NCBI GenBank assembly: GCA_022823185.1
Contig: JAJDXQ010000003.1
Span: 1-46,860, forward strand
Direction: 5' to 3'
DNA: 46,860 nt
From: Caldilineaceae bacterium
GTDB taxonomy: Bacteria > Chloroflexota > Anaerolineae > Caldilineales > Caldilineaceae
The translations under genes were made by a program, and so were the position numbers. How positions within the stretch are numbered: the first letter of the stretch is position 1; the number at the start of each line of letters is the position of its first letter. Shown in pieces: positions 34,133-44,949 of this stretch. A model generated the notes under the pieces. That model was not told where the DNA came from. It searched no databases and saw nothing but the letters and a program-made list of their open reading frames with translations.

Positions 34133-34218
34133 GCGCAGGGGGCGTCGCGGGGGAATCCCCCTGCGCAGGGGAAGCCGTTTACGGCCGACCGCCCGGGCCT
34201 GCCGCGGGCGGCGGTCGG
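34133..34218 (+). promoter_or_regulatory. Hairpin pair between livM and the binding-protein gene
   Basis: GCGCAGGGGG (34133-34142) pairs perfectly with CCCCCTGCGC (34157-34166); the same right arm can pair instead with GGGGG (34149-34153) across AAT. Then CCGACCGCC (34185-34193) pairs with GGCGGTCGG (34210-34218). No T-tract follows. The whole gap 34039-34358 contains no gene. Confidence 0.6.
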
Positions 34219-34358
34219 TAACAGCGGCGAGTGATTGAGAATGTGCGTGAAGAGGAGTGGGGAGAGAGGATGGCCCTTTACTCGTCTCAGGCAGGGTTGA
34301 GGGTGGAGGTTGGCCCGATATTTGCGGGAAGAAATTCATTTCAAAGGAGAAAAACAAC

Positions 34359-35723
34359 ATGAAAAAGAATATTCTTGTCACCTGCGTTTTGCTCTTTTCG
34401 ATGTTGGCGGCCGCCTGTTCGCCGGTGCCTGCGGAAGAGTCGATGGCCGCAGAGGAGGAGCCTGGTGAGGCTATGCAGGCGGAGGAGGCGGCGCCCCCAG
34501 AGGCGCCGATGGAGATCGCTTGCGAAAACAGTTACGAGGGTGAAAGCCTGGTCGTCTACCAGCAGGCAGGGCTGACCGGCCCGCTGGCAACGCTGATGGG
34601 GACCGGGTTTATCAGCGCGACACAGGACGCGATAGATCAGATCAATTCGGAGGGCGGCGTCTGCGGCGTCATGTTGAGTGTGCGTATGGAGGATACGCAG
34701 TATGCTCTCGAACAGGAAATACAGGTCTATGAGCAGTTCCGGGCGGTGACGCCCAAGCCACTGTTCATTACGACGGCCAACAGCGCGGCGACGGTCGCAT
34801 TGAAGGACCGGGTGGTTGAGGACGAGATTGTCAACCTGGCCACGGGAGTCCACTCGCACTCCATTTACAACCCGGCCGACGGTTACACGGTCGGTATCGT
34901 GCCGATCTACTCCGACCAGTTCGCGGGTTTCCTGCAGTTTGTGCATGACAATTGGGACGAGATCAAACCCGAAGGCGCGGGCGATTCTATCACCGTCGGC
35001 GTCATTGGTTGGGCAAACGCTTTTGGCGCGGGCGCGACCACGCCGGAATCGCTGGCTTACGCCGAATCTTTGGGAATCACGGTGTTGCCCCTTGAGGAGC
35101 AGCCGATCGACCCGGCCGCCGACGTGACCGGTCAACTGCAGAACCTGCTGGTCAACGGCGCCAACGTCATCTACATGCAGGCGATTTCCTTCAGCATTGT
35201 CCAGGTCATCAGCACACTGCACGCGCTCGGCTTCTACGATCAGGTGGTGCTCGGCAGCGTGAACTGGGGCATGAACCGCGACGTGCTGAACATCCTGGGG
35301 GCGAATGCGCCGCTTGCCGCAGGCTACTACGGTGTCTTCCCCTATCTGTGGTGGACCGACACCGATGCGCCGGGCGTGCAGCGGGCGCTGGCGACATTTG
35401 CCGCCAAGGGCTATCCCGAATCGGATAAGGCATTTACCTATCTGCTCCTGTACAGCGCCATGTACGGGATCGCGGACGTACTGACGGTCGCCATGAACAA
35501 TGTCGGCTTCGATGGCCTGACCGGGGCCGAGTTCCTGAAAGCGATGCAGCAGATGGGGACGATCAGCGCGGCGGGTGTGTTTGAGATGAATGTCGAAGGC
35601 AGCAACCGCGCGCCAAACAAGGCTCAGATCCGGCAGGCACAGATAATGGAAGACGGCAGCGTCGACTTTGTCGTTGTGCAGGATTTCGTGACGTTGCCGG
35701 ATTTGCGGCCGGCTTCGGAATAA
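34359..35723 (+). CDS. livK: ABC transporter substrate-binding lipoprotein (LivK-like)
   Basis: A 454-residue periplasmic-binding-type lipoprotein. The signal MKKNILVTCVLLFSMLAAAC places the lipidated Cys at residue 20, followed by an acidic, flexible linker. The ligand-binding fold begins near GESLVVYQQAGLTGPLATLMG, matching the type I fold of LivK relatives that bind amino acids, amides or aromatic acids. AAAGGAGA before ATG 34359 decides the start over the frame opening at 34257. It is the ligand receptor of the operon; substrate unknown, but the linked acyl-CoA synthetase hints at a carboxylate. Confidence 0.9.
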   Translation: MKKNILVTCVLLFSMLAAACSPVPAEESMAAEEEPGEAMQAEEAAPPEAPMEIACENSYEGESLVVYQQAGLTGPLATLMGTGFISATQDAIDQINSEGGVCGVMLSVRMEDTQYALEQEIQVYEQFRAVTPKPLFITTANSAATVALKDRVVEDEIVNLATGVHSHSIYNPADGYTVGIVPIYSDQFAGFLQFVHDNWDEIKPEGAGDSITVGVIGWANAFGAGATTPESLAYAESLGITVLPLEEQPIDPAADVTGQLQNLLVNGANVIYMQAISFSIVQVISTLHALGFYDQVVLGSVNWGMNRDVLNILGANAPLAAGYYGVFPYLWWTDTDAPGVQRALATFAAKGYPESDKAFTYLLLYSAMYGIADVLTVAMNNVGFDGLTGAEFLKAMQQMGTISAAGVFEMNVEGSNRAPNKAQIRQAQIMEDGSVDFVVVQDFVTLPDLRPASE

Positions 35724-35805
35724 CGATCGTCGTCAGATTGCAGCAGCCGGTGGCCGGCAATTGTTGCGGTCACCGGCGTTGCCGCGCTCACTCTAGAAAT
35801 CAGCC

Positions 35806-36603
35806 GTGTTACAGATAAACAATATCGAAGTCATCTATAGTGATGTGATCCTGGTGCTGCGGGGGATTTCGCTGGCAGTGCCGGACGGCCAGATCGTTTC
35901 ACTGCTGGGTGCGAACGGAGCCGGAAAGTCGACGACGCTCAAGGCGATCTCCGGTTTGTTGCGTGCGCAGCAGGGAGAGGTTACGCGCGGCAGTATCGAG
36001 TGGAACGGCGAGCGGATCGACAGGAAATCGCCGGATGAGATCGTTCAGATGGGGATTGTGCAGGTGCTGGAAGGGAGGAGGCTATTTGAGCACCTGACGG
36101 TCGAGGAGAATCTGCGGACGGGCGCGATCTTTCGCAGGAGCGGTGACGCGGCCATGCGACGGGACCTGGACGAGGTGTACGGCTATTTTCCGCGTCTGGC
36201 GGAGTTTCGGCGGCGGACGGCAGGCTACCTGTCGGGCGGGGAGCAGCAGATGGTGGTCATTGGGCGGGCTTTGATGGCGAAGCCGAAGCTGATGCTGATG
36301 GACGAGCCGAGCCTGGGGCTGGCTCCGTTGCTGGTGCAGTCGATCTTTGAGGTGATCCGGCGCATCAACGCCGAGTCAGGTGTATCGATATTACTGGTGG
36401 AGCAGAACGCGAATGTCGCGTTGGGGTCCGCTTCGCACGGGTATGTGATGGAGACGGGCCGGATTGTGCTTGACGGACCGGCGGCGCAGCTGGCGGAGAA
36501 CGCCGATATCAAGGAGTTCTATCTCGGCCTGTCGCAGGTGGGGGGCCGCAAGAGCTACCGGGACGTGAAGCATTACAAGCGGCGCAAACGCTGGCTGGGA
36601 TGA
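35806..36603 (+). CDS. livF: Branched-chain-type ABC transporter ATP-binding protein (LivF-like)
   Basis: A 265-residue ATPase, second of the pair. Walker A is LLGANGAGKSTT, the LivF-type Q-loop region is GIVQVLEGRRLFEHLTVEEN, signature LSGGEQQM, Walker B LMLMDEPSLGLAP, H-loop LVEQNAN. The C-terminal tail is unusually basic (KSYRDVKHYKRRKRWLG), extending about 20 residues past the usual LivF end. Starts at GTG 35806. A copy of the dispersed GTGGTCAGTG repeat follows its stop. Confidence 0.92.
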   Translation: MLQINNIEVIYSDVILVLRGISLAVPDGQIVSLLGANGAGKSTTLKAISGLLRAQQGEVTRGSIEWNGERIDRKSPDEIVQMGIVQVLEGRRLFEHLTVEENLRTGAIFRRSGDAAMRRDLDEVYGYFPRLAEFRRRTAGYLSGGEQQMVVIGRALMAKPKLMLMDEPSLGLAPLLVQSIFEVIRRINAESGVSILLVEQNANVALGSASHGYVMETGRIVLDGPAAQLAENADIKEFYLGLSQVGGRKSYRDVKHYKRRKRWLG

Positions 36604-36637
36604 AAAGGCGGTGGTCAGTGGTCAATGATCAGTTAGG
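36604..36637. repeat. Copy of the dispersed GTGGTCAGTG repeat
   Basis: GGTGGTCAGTGGTCAATGATCAG follows the livF stop and reaches the end of the convergent LLM gene. It matches the 14-bp unit at 16945 with a few changes. Confidence 0.6.
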
Positions 36638-37597
36638 GCGCCAGCCGAGGGCTGGCGCGATTTCTTTGGCGACCTGTTCGAGCATTTCGAGGATTCTTTC
36701 GAGGGGTGGGTGGATTGGGTCGAATTGGAGGATGAGGTCGGTGGTGTAGGGAAGGACAAGGTCGCCGGCGAGTTGGGCGGCAACTTCGTTTGGAGCGCCG
36801 TAGGCGATATGCACCTTTTGGCAGAAGGCCTCTGGCGAGAGATCGGCGGGGATGCCGCCCATGGCGTATTTTTCGATTTGGCGCAGGGCGTCCTGGCGGG
36901 TGTCGCCGAGGTATATGCCGCGGGAGAGGCCGATGCGGGGCGGCGCGGCGCGTTTTCCCCAGGCCTCGCGGAAGGCAACGGCGACGGGCTCCTGGGCCTG
37001 GCCCGCTGCCTGCTCTTCGGTGCCGACAAAGCGGCTGAGGAGGAGGCCGGCGTCGTTTTGAGCGGCGTATTGGGCGCCGCGAATGCTGAGCGCGCTGAGC
37101 CAGAGGCGTTGGCCCAGTGTGGGGGCGGGGGGCCGCAGGCGCTGGCCGTCGGTTCCGAGCGTTTCGCCGGCGAGAGCCTTTTTCAGGGTGATGAGGGCGT
37201 CGGTGGTGCGTTGATGACGGTTGTTGATGTCGATGTCGAAGGCTTCGAATTCGTCGGCGTCGCTGCCGCTGCCGACGCCCAGCTCGAGGCGGCCGCGGCT
37301 GAGGGTGTCGACGACGGCGGCATCTTCAGCGACGCGCAGGGGGTGTTCGAAGGGCAGGACGACGATGGAGGTGCCGAGACGCAGGCGCCGAGTGCGTTCG
37401 GCCACGGCCGCGAGGAAGGGGAAGGGTGAGGGCAACATGCCGCCCATGTCTTTGAAATGGTGCTGTGCGACCCAGGCTGCGTCAAAGCCCAACCGGTCTG
37501 CGGCGTCGAAGATCTCCAGGCTTTCCTGGTAGGCTTGCTCCGCGTCTGCGCGGCCGCGCAGATGGCTCAGAAATCCGAGGCGAAAGGGATTCGGCAT
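36629..37597 (-). CDS. LLM-class (luciferase-like) monooxygenase, flavin or F420 dependent
   Basis: A 322-residue TIM-barrel oxidoreductase of the bacterial luciferase family. Conserved pieces are FDAAWVAQHHF, LGTSIVVLPFEHPLRVAEDAAVVD, and LELGVGSGSDADEF, which bind flavin or F420; GLLLSRF and the long variable insertion shape the substrate site. The frame opens at 37660; ATG 37597 gives the normal start (MPNPFRLGFLSH). It is 32 bp downstream of the threonine-dehydratase-like gene on the same strand. Neither cofactor nor substrate can be fixed by eye. Confidence 0.87.
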   Translation of the reverse strand: MPNPFRLGFLSHLRGRADAEQAYQESLEIFDAADRLGFDAAWVAQHHFKDMGGMLPSPFPFLAAVAERTRRLRLGTSIVVLPFEHPLRVAEDAAVVDTLSRGRLELGVGSGSDADEFEAFDIDINNRHQRTTDALITLKKALAGETLGTDGQRLRPPAPTLGQRLWLSALSIRGAQYAAQNDAGLLLSRFVGTEEQAAGQAQEPVAVAFREAWGKRAAPPRIGLSRGIYLGDTRQDALRQIEKYAMGGIPADLSPEAFCQKVHIAYGAPNEVAAQLAGDLVLPYTTDLILQFDPIHPPLERILEMLEQVAKEIAPALGWRPN

Positions 37598-37629
37598 AGG
37601 TAGTGTCCTCGCAATCGCTTTCCTACGTT

Positions 37630-38688
37630 CTATCCTCTCTGTTCGAGCGCCCGTTGCCAAGTCTTTTCATCCACATTGCCGCCGCAGATGACGACCGCCA
37701 GGCGTTTGCCTGCGAAGCGCCTTCCTGATTTGAGCAGGCTTGCCACGGCCACGCCGGCTGCGCCTTCGATGATTTCGCCGTGTTCGCGGTAGATGAGGCG
37801 CATGGCGGCCGCGATCTCCTCTTCGCTGACGGTCAGCCAGTGGTCGACGTGGTCCCGGCAGAGGTCGAAGGTGAGGGATTGCGGTTCGATGCCGCCGGCG
37901 CTGCCGTCGGAGAGGGTCGGGAGGCTTTCGATGTCGACGATGCGGCCGGCGCGCACAGAGGCGAGCATGACGGCCGAGTGTTCTGGCTGGCAGCCGACCG
38001 TCTGCACGGCGCTGCGGGTCCCCTTGAGATAGCCGGCGATGCCGCTCATGAGGCCGCCGCCGCCCACGGTGGCGAAGACCGCGTCAAGCTCTGGCTGCTG
38101 GCGCAGCATTTCGACTGCGATGGCGCCCTGACCGGCGATGATGCGCGGGTCGTTGTAGGGGGAGATGAAGACCTGGCCGGTTTGCGCGGCGGCTTCTCTG
38201 GCGCTGATTTCGGCGTCGAGGGCGTCGCCGGGGACGCGACGGAGCGTGACCGGAAAGGCGCTCAGTTTCTCGACTTTGCCCGCGGACGCGTCCTGCGGCA
38301 GGTAGATGTCCGCTGCCACGTCAAGTTGGGCGGCGGCGCGGGCTACAGCCAGCGCGTGGTTGCCGGTGGATGCGGTGACGACGCCGCGTGCGCGCTCCGC
38401 CGGAGAGAGGCTGAGAAGCTTGGTGGTTGCGCCGCGCAGTTTGAAGGAGCCGGTGCGCTGGCGATTCTCCAGTTTGAGGAAGACGCGGGCGCCGGCGCGT
38501 TCGGACAGTGCGGGCGACAGGCGCAGCGGCGTTTCGATAACGTGGGAATGAAGGCGCGACGCGGCCAGCCGGATCTGGCCGGCAAGTTCTGCGGCGTCTT
38601 GCAGTCGGGCAGAAGGGCGCTCTTCATTTGCGAAGCCTGTTGGTTTCGCGGCGTGATCGATCTCGTGGCGGAAGGGCGGGGCGGCCAT
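37630..38688 (-). CDS. Threonine/serine dehydratase-like PLP enzyme
   Basis: A 352-residue fold-type II pyridoxal-phosphate enzyme. The cofactor Lys is K83 in GSFKLRGA, the asparagine loop is TASTGNHALAVA, and the phosphate-binding glycine loop is VGGGGLMSG; VICGGNVD near the end is typical of catabolic dehydratases and serine racemases. There is no C-terminal regulatory ACT domain, so it is the short form, not the allosteric biosynthetic IlvA. Likely reactions are dehydration of threonine or serine, or of 3-hydroxyaspartate. It may form an operon with the LLM gene. Confidence 0.9.
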   Translation of the reverse strand: MAAPPFRHEIDHAAKPTGFANEERPSARLQDAAELAGQIRLAASRLHSHVIETPLRLSPALSERAGARVFLKLENRQRTGSFKLRGATTKLLSLSPAERARGVVTASTGNHALAVARAAAQLDVAADIYLPQDASAGKVEKLSAFPVTLRRVPGDALDAEISAREAAAQTGQVFISPYNDPRIIAGQGAIAVEMLRQQPELDAVFATVGGGGLMSGIAGYLKGTRSAVQTVGCQPEHSAVMLASVRAGRIVDIESLPTLSDGSAGGIEPQSLTFDLCRDHVDHWLTVSEEEIAAAMRLIYREHGEIIEGAAGVAVASLLKSGRRFAGKRLAVVICGGNVDEKTWQRALEQRG

Positions 38689-38897
38689 TTCTTGCCGAAT
38701 TCCTTGCTGCGATCGGGAGCCTGAGCCCCACGGATATGCTAGAATGAAGAGATGCGCAACGACAACTATTCTAACATAACCTTCCCCTGCAGCCCGCCGG
38801 GGCGAACGCCGAACGCCTTTGATGGGGGGCGGATTGGGCAGGCCGCAGCGCCGTCCGCGTCCGGTGGGGAAGGCAGCGCAGGAGACACTATCTGACT

Positions 38898-39692
38898 ATG
38901 CGTATTGTGATTCTCTCGGACATACACGGCAACTGCGTGGCTCTGGATGCGGTGCTTGCCGACATTGGGTCCCGCTATCATGGAGCGGTCGACGAATACT
39001 GGGTTCTGGGTGATCTGGCGGCGGCGGGGGCGCAGCCGCTGGAGGTGATGGAGCGGGTGCTGGGCCTGGCCAACGCGCGATTCGTCCGGGGCAATTCGGA
39101 GCGGTATCTGACGACCGGAGCGAGACCGCTGGCCACACCGTTGGAGGAGGTGACGGACCTTGCGTTGCTGCGCGACTGTATAGGCATTCTGGAATCGTTT
39201 GCGTGGACGGCGGGCGCGATGGCTGCAGGGGGCCATCTGCCGTTCATGCTGCGTCTGCCGCTGGAGGAGAGGCTGACGCTGCCGAATGGCAGCCGCGTTC
39301 TGCTGGCGCATGCCTCACCGGGGAGAGACGACGGTAAAGGTTTCGTGCCCTGGTATGAGGACAGGGAGATGAGCGCAAGGCTGAAGGGTTGCGAAGCCGA
39401 CCTGGTTTGTGTAGGACACACGCACTGGCCGCAGAATTTTCATCTGGACGGTGTGCATGTGGTCAACCCGGGCAGTGTGGGCAATCCGTTGATTCCGAGC
39501 CTGCGGGCCACGTATGCGGCGCTGGAGGCGGATGAGGACGGATACCGGGTCGAGCACCGGGCGGTGCCGTATGACAGGGGGCTGGCTGAGCGGAAGGCGC
39601 GGGAGGCGCAACATCCGCAGGCCGATTTCATCGCCAGCTTCCTGCGGGGGGAGCGGGCGCGGTCCTGGGGCGAGCCGGAGGTTTTACGATGA
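38898..39692 (+). CDS. Metallophosphoesterase (YfcE/MJ0936-type)
   Basis: A 264-residue calcineurin-fold phosphoesterase. The metal-site motifs are in order: SDIHGN (D8, H10), VLGDLAA, VRGNSERY, LLAHASPG and CVGHTHWP. The GNxx motif reads GNSE where phosphodiesterases usually show GN[HDC][DE]. The C-terminal part (VVNPGSVGNPLIPSLRATYA) is also conserved. It probably hydrolyses phosphodiesters or nucleotides. ATGA at 39689-39692 couples it to the following methyltransferase. Confidence 0.9.
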   Translation: MRIVILSDIHGNCVALDAVLADIGSRYHGAVDEYWVLGDLAAAGAQPLEVMERVLGLANARFVRGNSERYLTTGARPLATPLEEVTDLALLRDCIGILESFAWTAGAMAAGGHLPFMLRLPLEERLTLPNGSRVLLAHASPGRDDGKGFVPWYEDREMSARLKGCEADLVCVGHTHWPQNFHLDGVHVVNPGSVGNPLIPSLRATYAALEADEDGYRVEHRAVPYDRGLAERKAREAQHPQADFIASFLRGERARSWGEPEVLR

Positions 39693-40507
39693 GCGGGCGG
39701 TCCGGCCAGTTTGGCTTCGAGTATTCCAGCATCTTTCAGGACGAGAGCGTGGTGCGGGCGTACCGGTACCGGCCCCGGTATCCGGCGGCGACATTTGATC
39801 TTCTGGCCGGCCTGATGCCGGAGCGCTGCGTGCCGCGGGCGGCGCTGGACGCGGGTTGCGGGACAGGATTTGTGGCGCGTCCGCTGGCGGCGCTGGTGGA
39901 TCGGGTGGACGCTGTGGACTTTTCGGCGGCGGCGATCCGGGAGGGCAGGCGGCTTCCGGGGGGCGATCGCCCGAATCTGCTCTGGATTGAGGGCCCGATT
40001 GAATCGGCCTCCGTGGACCCGCCATATTGTCTGATCACGGCGGGAGCCAGTCTGCACTGGTTCAACTGGGATGTGGCATTTCCTCGCTTCGCGCGGCTGC
40101 TGGCGGAGGATGGGCTGTTCGTTGCGGTGGGGATGGAACACAGGAGGCCGGAATGGATGCGGACGGAGTTGGGCCCTGTGCTGGCTCGCTATTCGATGAA
40201 CAAGGAGTTTGCGCCGTACAGCGCGGCGGGGATTCTGGCGGAGCTGGAGGGGCGGGGGCTTTTCCGGAAGATGGGCAGCGCCGAGACGGACATGATCGAA
40301 TGGCGGCAGCCAATTGGCGAGTGGGTGGAGAGCATCCATGCGCGCAACGGCTTTTCACGGGACCGGATGGACCCGAGGGAGGCGGCAGAGGCTGATGCGC
40401 TATTTGCTGAGATCGCGACGCGCCATGCGGATGGCGGAGACGGCATGATCACGCATCGTTATGCCGGCAGGTTATTGTGGGGGCGTCCGCTGCAGGGGGT
40501 GGAGTAG
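39689..40507 (+). CDS. Class I SAM-dependent methyltransferase
   Basis: A 272-residue methyltransferase. Motif I is ALDAGCGTGFVA (residues about 51-62), motif II VDAVDFSAAAI, followed by ITAGASLHWFNWD in the place of motif IV, the wording common to UbiE/TAM-like enzymes acting on small molecules. The frame overlaps the phosphoesterase by four bases. Substrate unknown. The gene converges on herA, whose stop is about 20 bp away. Confidence 0.87.
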   Translation: MSGRSGQFGFEYSSIFQDESVVRAYRYRPRYPAATFDLLAGLMPERCVPRAALDAGCGTGFVARPLAALVDRVDAVDFSAAAIREGRRLPGGDRPNLLWIEGPIESASVDPPYCLITAGASLHWFNWDVAFPRFARLLAEDGLFVAVGMEHRRPEWMRTELGPVLARYSMNKEFAPYSAAGILAELEGRGLFRKMGSAETDMIEWRQPIGEWVESIHARNGFSRDRMDPREAAEADALFAEIATRHADGGDGMITHRYAGRLLWGRPLQGVE

Positions 40508-40530
40508 GGGGAAGGCGGCGCGGCAGGGCT

Positions 40531-42222
<1,692 letters not shown>

Positions 42223-42285
42223 TTACACCTCGCTTGCGCCGGAGCCGGGACGCGGGAAATGATGGCCGGGTGTAGCGGGAAGGGC

Positions 42286-42909
42286 TCATCCTGCGGGCCG
42301 CACGATGGATTTCCAGGCAACGTTGTCGCGCATGACGTGGAGGAGAGCCTGTTCGCGGGGGAAGAGGCTTTCCAGGCGGTCGATGATCTCCAGCAGGAGG
42401 GCAGGGACCAGCGGGTTGTTGAGGGCGAGAAGCGCGGCCGCATAGCGCAGCGTCAGGTTGCCGCCGGTGTCGCGGTGGAACTGACGGACTTCGCCTGCGG
42501 TCAGAGTGCGGACGGGCGCGCTCACCTCAGCTGCAAAGCGCGGCGTTCCCTGCTGCATGCGCGCGCCGTCATGCCAGCCTAGGGCCAGAATGCCGACCAG
42601 CATCGCGGTCTCGTCGATCAGGTCCGGACTGAATACGGTCTGTTCGGCGTGGGAGGTGAGCCGGGGTCCCAGGTTGGTAAAGTTCGGATTGACGAGAAGA
42701 GTGTTGTAGATGACGCCGATCAGGGAAGGAGGCTCTGCCGGAGGGCCCTGCGCGGCGCCTGGTTGCCGGGGCAGGTCGATGGCGACGAAGGCGCCGAAGG
42801 CATAGGCATCGGGCGCGGGCTGCCGCTCGCGTTCGAGAAGGCCGGTGAGCTGGCAGACGTAGTCGATATGTGAATTGGAGTTGACGATGGCCCCGATCTG
42901 GTCGGTCAT
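42286..42909 (-). CDS. HerA-associated protein with an HAS-barrel-like N-terminus
   Basis: A 207-residue protein starting MTDQIGAIVNSNSHIDYVCQ. Its first 90 residues (GAIVNSNSHIDYVC, YAFGAFVAIDL, LIGVIYNTLLVNPNF) read like the small beta-barrel found at the front of HerA itself; the remainder (TAMLVGILALGW, then a helical LRYAAALLALNNPLVPALLLEIIDRLESLF) is alpha-helical. It has no nuclease motif, so it is not NurA. Encoded directly before herA on the same strand, it probably binds HerA as loader or adaptor. Function inferred from position. Confidence 0.7.
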   Translation of the reverse strand: MTDQIGAIVNSNSHIDYVCQLTGLLERERQPAPDAYAFGAFVAIDLPRQPGAAQGPPAEPPSLIGVIYNTLLVNPNFTNLGPRLTSHAEQTVFSPDLIDETAMLVGILALGWHDGARMQQGTPRFAAEVSAPVRTLTAGEVRQFHRDTGGNLTLRYAAALLALNNPLVPALLLEIIDRLESLFPREQALLHVMRDNVAWKSIVRPAG

Positions 42910-43027
42910 GGGTATATTGAATCTGAATATTTGTTCGGTGGCAAATCGAAAGGGGGCGGACGCGCGGTTTTTGCGAACGGTGTTGTCAAGGATTGCAGGG
43001 GGTTACCGGAATCGGGAAAGGTGGGCG

Positions 43028-43900
43028 TTAGCGTCCGCCCATACCGGAGAGGGTGATGCCTTCGACGAAGCGTTTCTGGGCAAAAACATAGACGAGGAGG
43101 ACGGGCAGCAGGGCGATAACGGAGCCGGCCATGAGCAGGTGCCAATCGGTGTTGTACTGGCCGCGGAAGGTGGCCAGGCCGACGGGAATTGTGCGGGTGG
43201 CATTGGAGTTGGAGACGACCAGCGGCCAGAGGAAGTCGTTCCAGGAGCCGAGAAAGACGAAGATAGTGAGAGCGGCCAACACGGGCCCGCTGAGGGGCAT
43301 GATCACCTGGCCCCAGATGCGAAAAGAGGAGGCGCCGTCCATCCGCGCGGCTTCATCGAGCTCGGCGGGGATTCCGCGGAAGTATTGACGAAGCAGAAAG
43401 ACGGCGAAAACGGAGAAGGCGGTGGGGACGATGAGGGCGTAGAAGGTATCGAACCAGCGCAGGAAGCGGATCAGGATGAAGTTGGGGATCATCGTCACGT
43501 GGAACGGGATCATCAGCGTCGCCAGGTAGACGAGGAAGAGGACTTCTCTGCCGCGGAAGCGCAGTCGGGCGAAGGCGAAGGCGGCCAGTGAGGAGGTGAG
43601 GATCTGGAGGGTGGTGACACTGACAGCCACGAAGAGGCTGTTGAGATAGAAGCGCCCGAACGGCATGGCCTGCACTGTGTCGAGGTAGTTTCGCCAGACG
43701 ACGGGGTCGGGGACAAGGGAGGGGGGGTAGGTGAAGATCTGCGGCGGCGACTTGAGAGAGGTGGCGAGCATCCAGGCGAAGGGCAGCAGCATGGCGACGC
43801 TGCCGAGGATCAGCGCGGCGTGGAGCGCCAGGCGCCCGGTCTTGAACGTCGCGCCCGGAGCGGTTTCGGGGCGAATCGTGGCAGGCGTCGTCGTTGTCAA
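43028..43900 (-). CDS. Sugar-type ABC transporter permease (MalG-like)
   Basis: A 290-residue inner-membrane permease with six hydrophobic segments. The cytoplasmic EAA loop is LDEAARMDGASSFRIWGQVI, which contacts the ATPase. LLPFAWMLATSLKSP at the start and GITLSGMGGR at the end are typical of CUT1 carbohydrate permeases. It overlaps the upstream permease gene (ATGA), third gene of the operon. No ATPase gene follows, so the transporter must share an MsmK/UgpC-like ATPase encoded elsewhere. Confidence 0.92.
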   Translation of the reverse strand: MTTTTPATIRPETAPGATFKTGRLALHAALILGSVAMLLPFAWMLATSLKSPPQIFTYPPSLVPDPVVWRNYLDTVQAMPFGRFYLNSLFVAVSVTTLQILTSSLAAFAFARLRFRGREVLFLVYLATLMIPFHVTMIPNFILIRFLRWFDTFYALIVPTAFSVFAVFLLRQYFRGIPAELDEAARMDGASSFRIWGQVIMPLSGPVLAALTIFVFLGSWNDFLWPLVVSNSNATRTIPVGLATFRGQYNTDWHLLMAGSVIALLPVLLVYVFAQKRFVEGITLSGMGGR

Positions 43901-44859
43901 GATTCCCCGCCCGTTTCATAGTGCACCCAGCGTCGTTGCAGGCGCGTCTGCACGAGAGTAAAGATAAAAATGAAGATAAAGAGGACCCAGGCGACCGCGG
44001 CTCCTCTGCCCATGCGTTGGAACTCGAAAGCCATCTGGTAGATGTAGTAGACGATCGTGAGCGTGGCCTGGGCTGGGCCGCCCTGCGTCATGACGAAGGC
44101 CTCGCTGAAAAGCTGAAAGGCGCCGATCATCTGGATGACCATGAGGAAGAAGGTGGTCGGGCTGACCATGGGAAAGGTGACAAAGCGGAAGCGCTGCCAG
44201 CTGCTGGCGCCGTCAACCTTGGCGGCATCGTACAGCTCAGCCGGCACGCCCTGCAACGCGGCCAGGTAAATAACCATGGTAAAGCCGGAATTTTTCCACA
44301 GAGTCAGAATCACGACCGCGGGTTTGGCCCAGTCGGGGTCGTTGAGCCAGTCTGGGGGTTGGATGGGAAGGCCGGTTGTCGCGCCGAATTCCCAGATGGC
44401 TGCGGCGAGGATGCCGAAATCGCGGTTGAAGAACCACTGAAAGACGAGCGCGGCGGCGACGATTGTCGTCACAACCGGCATGAAATAGATCAGCCGGTAG
44501 ATTTCAAGCCCGCGCAAGCCCTGGTTAAGCGCCACTGCGAGCAGGAGGCCGAACGCAAGTTGAAGGGGGACGATGGTGACGATGAAGTAGAAAGTGTTGA
44601 AGAGGACTTTGCGAAAGACCCGGTCCTTGGTGAGGAGCTGCGAGTAGTTCTCAAAGCCCACGAACTCCGGCGGGGAGAGCAGATTCCAGTCGTAGAAACT
44701 GAGCGCGAGGGAGGCGACCACCGGGATGGCGACGAAGATCAGGAAGCCGATGAAGCTGGGCAGCAGGAACAGATAGGCTTCCCACTGCTGGTCGGGCCGG
44801 TAGCGGCGCCAGCGGGAAACGGTGATGTGTTGGGGTGCGGGGGCCGTTTGCGCGGTCAC
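43897..44859 (-). CDS. Sugar-type ABC transporter permease (MalF-like)
   Basis: A 320-residue permease with six main hydrophobic segments and the EAA loop LYDAAKVDGASSWQRFRFVT. It pairs with the MalG-like protein. The frame is open to a TTG at 44910, but that codon sits in the loop of a strong hairpin (44898-44925), so I prefer GTG 44859 (VTAQTAPAP); the choice is uncertain. The first 30 residues precede QWEAYLFLLPSFIGFLIF, the first membrane segment. Confidence 0.88.
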   Translation of the reverse strand: MTAQTAPAPQHITVSRWRRYRPDQQWEAYLFLLPSFIGFLIFVAIPVVASLALSFYDWNLLSPPEFVGFENYSQLLTKDRVFRKVLFNTFYFIVTIVPLQLAFGLLLAVALNQGLRGLEIYRLIYFMPVVTTIVAAALVFQWFFNRDFGILAAAIWEFGATTGLPIQPPDWLNDPDWAKPAVVILTLWKNSGFTMVIYLAALQGVPAELYDAAKVDGASSWQRFRFVTFPMVSPTTFFLMVIQMIGAFQLFSEAFVMTQGGPAQATLTIVYYIYQMAFEFQRMGRGAAVAWVLFIFIFIFTLVQTRLQRRWVHYETGGES

Positions 44860-44897
44860 GTGAGGTAGAAAGTCCAGCCGGGAAACTGAAGGGGGGA

Positions 44898-44925
44898 GGG
44901 GCGAAGGCAACCAAGCCTTCGCCCC
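44898..44925 (-). promoter_or_regulatory. Operon-internal hairpin between binding-protein and permease genes
   Basis: GGGGCGAAGGC (44898-44908) pairs perfectly with GCCTTCGCCCC (44915-44925) around a 6-nt loop. With no T-tract it is more likely an mRNA stabiliser or partial attenuator that leaves more binding protein than permease. Confidence 0.65.
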
Positions 44926-44949
44926 CTGCCGCCCCTGAAGTGCGCGTGA

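Noticed and set aside
34133..34218. Rho-independent terminator after livM
   Set aside because: The stems are strong but no T-tract follows either hairpin, and the downstream gene belongs functionally to the same operon.
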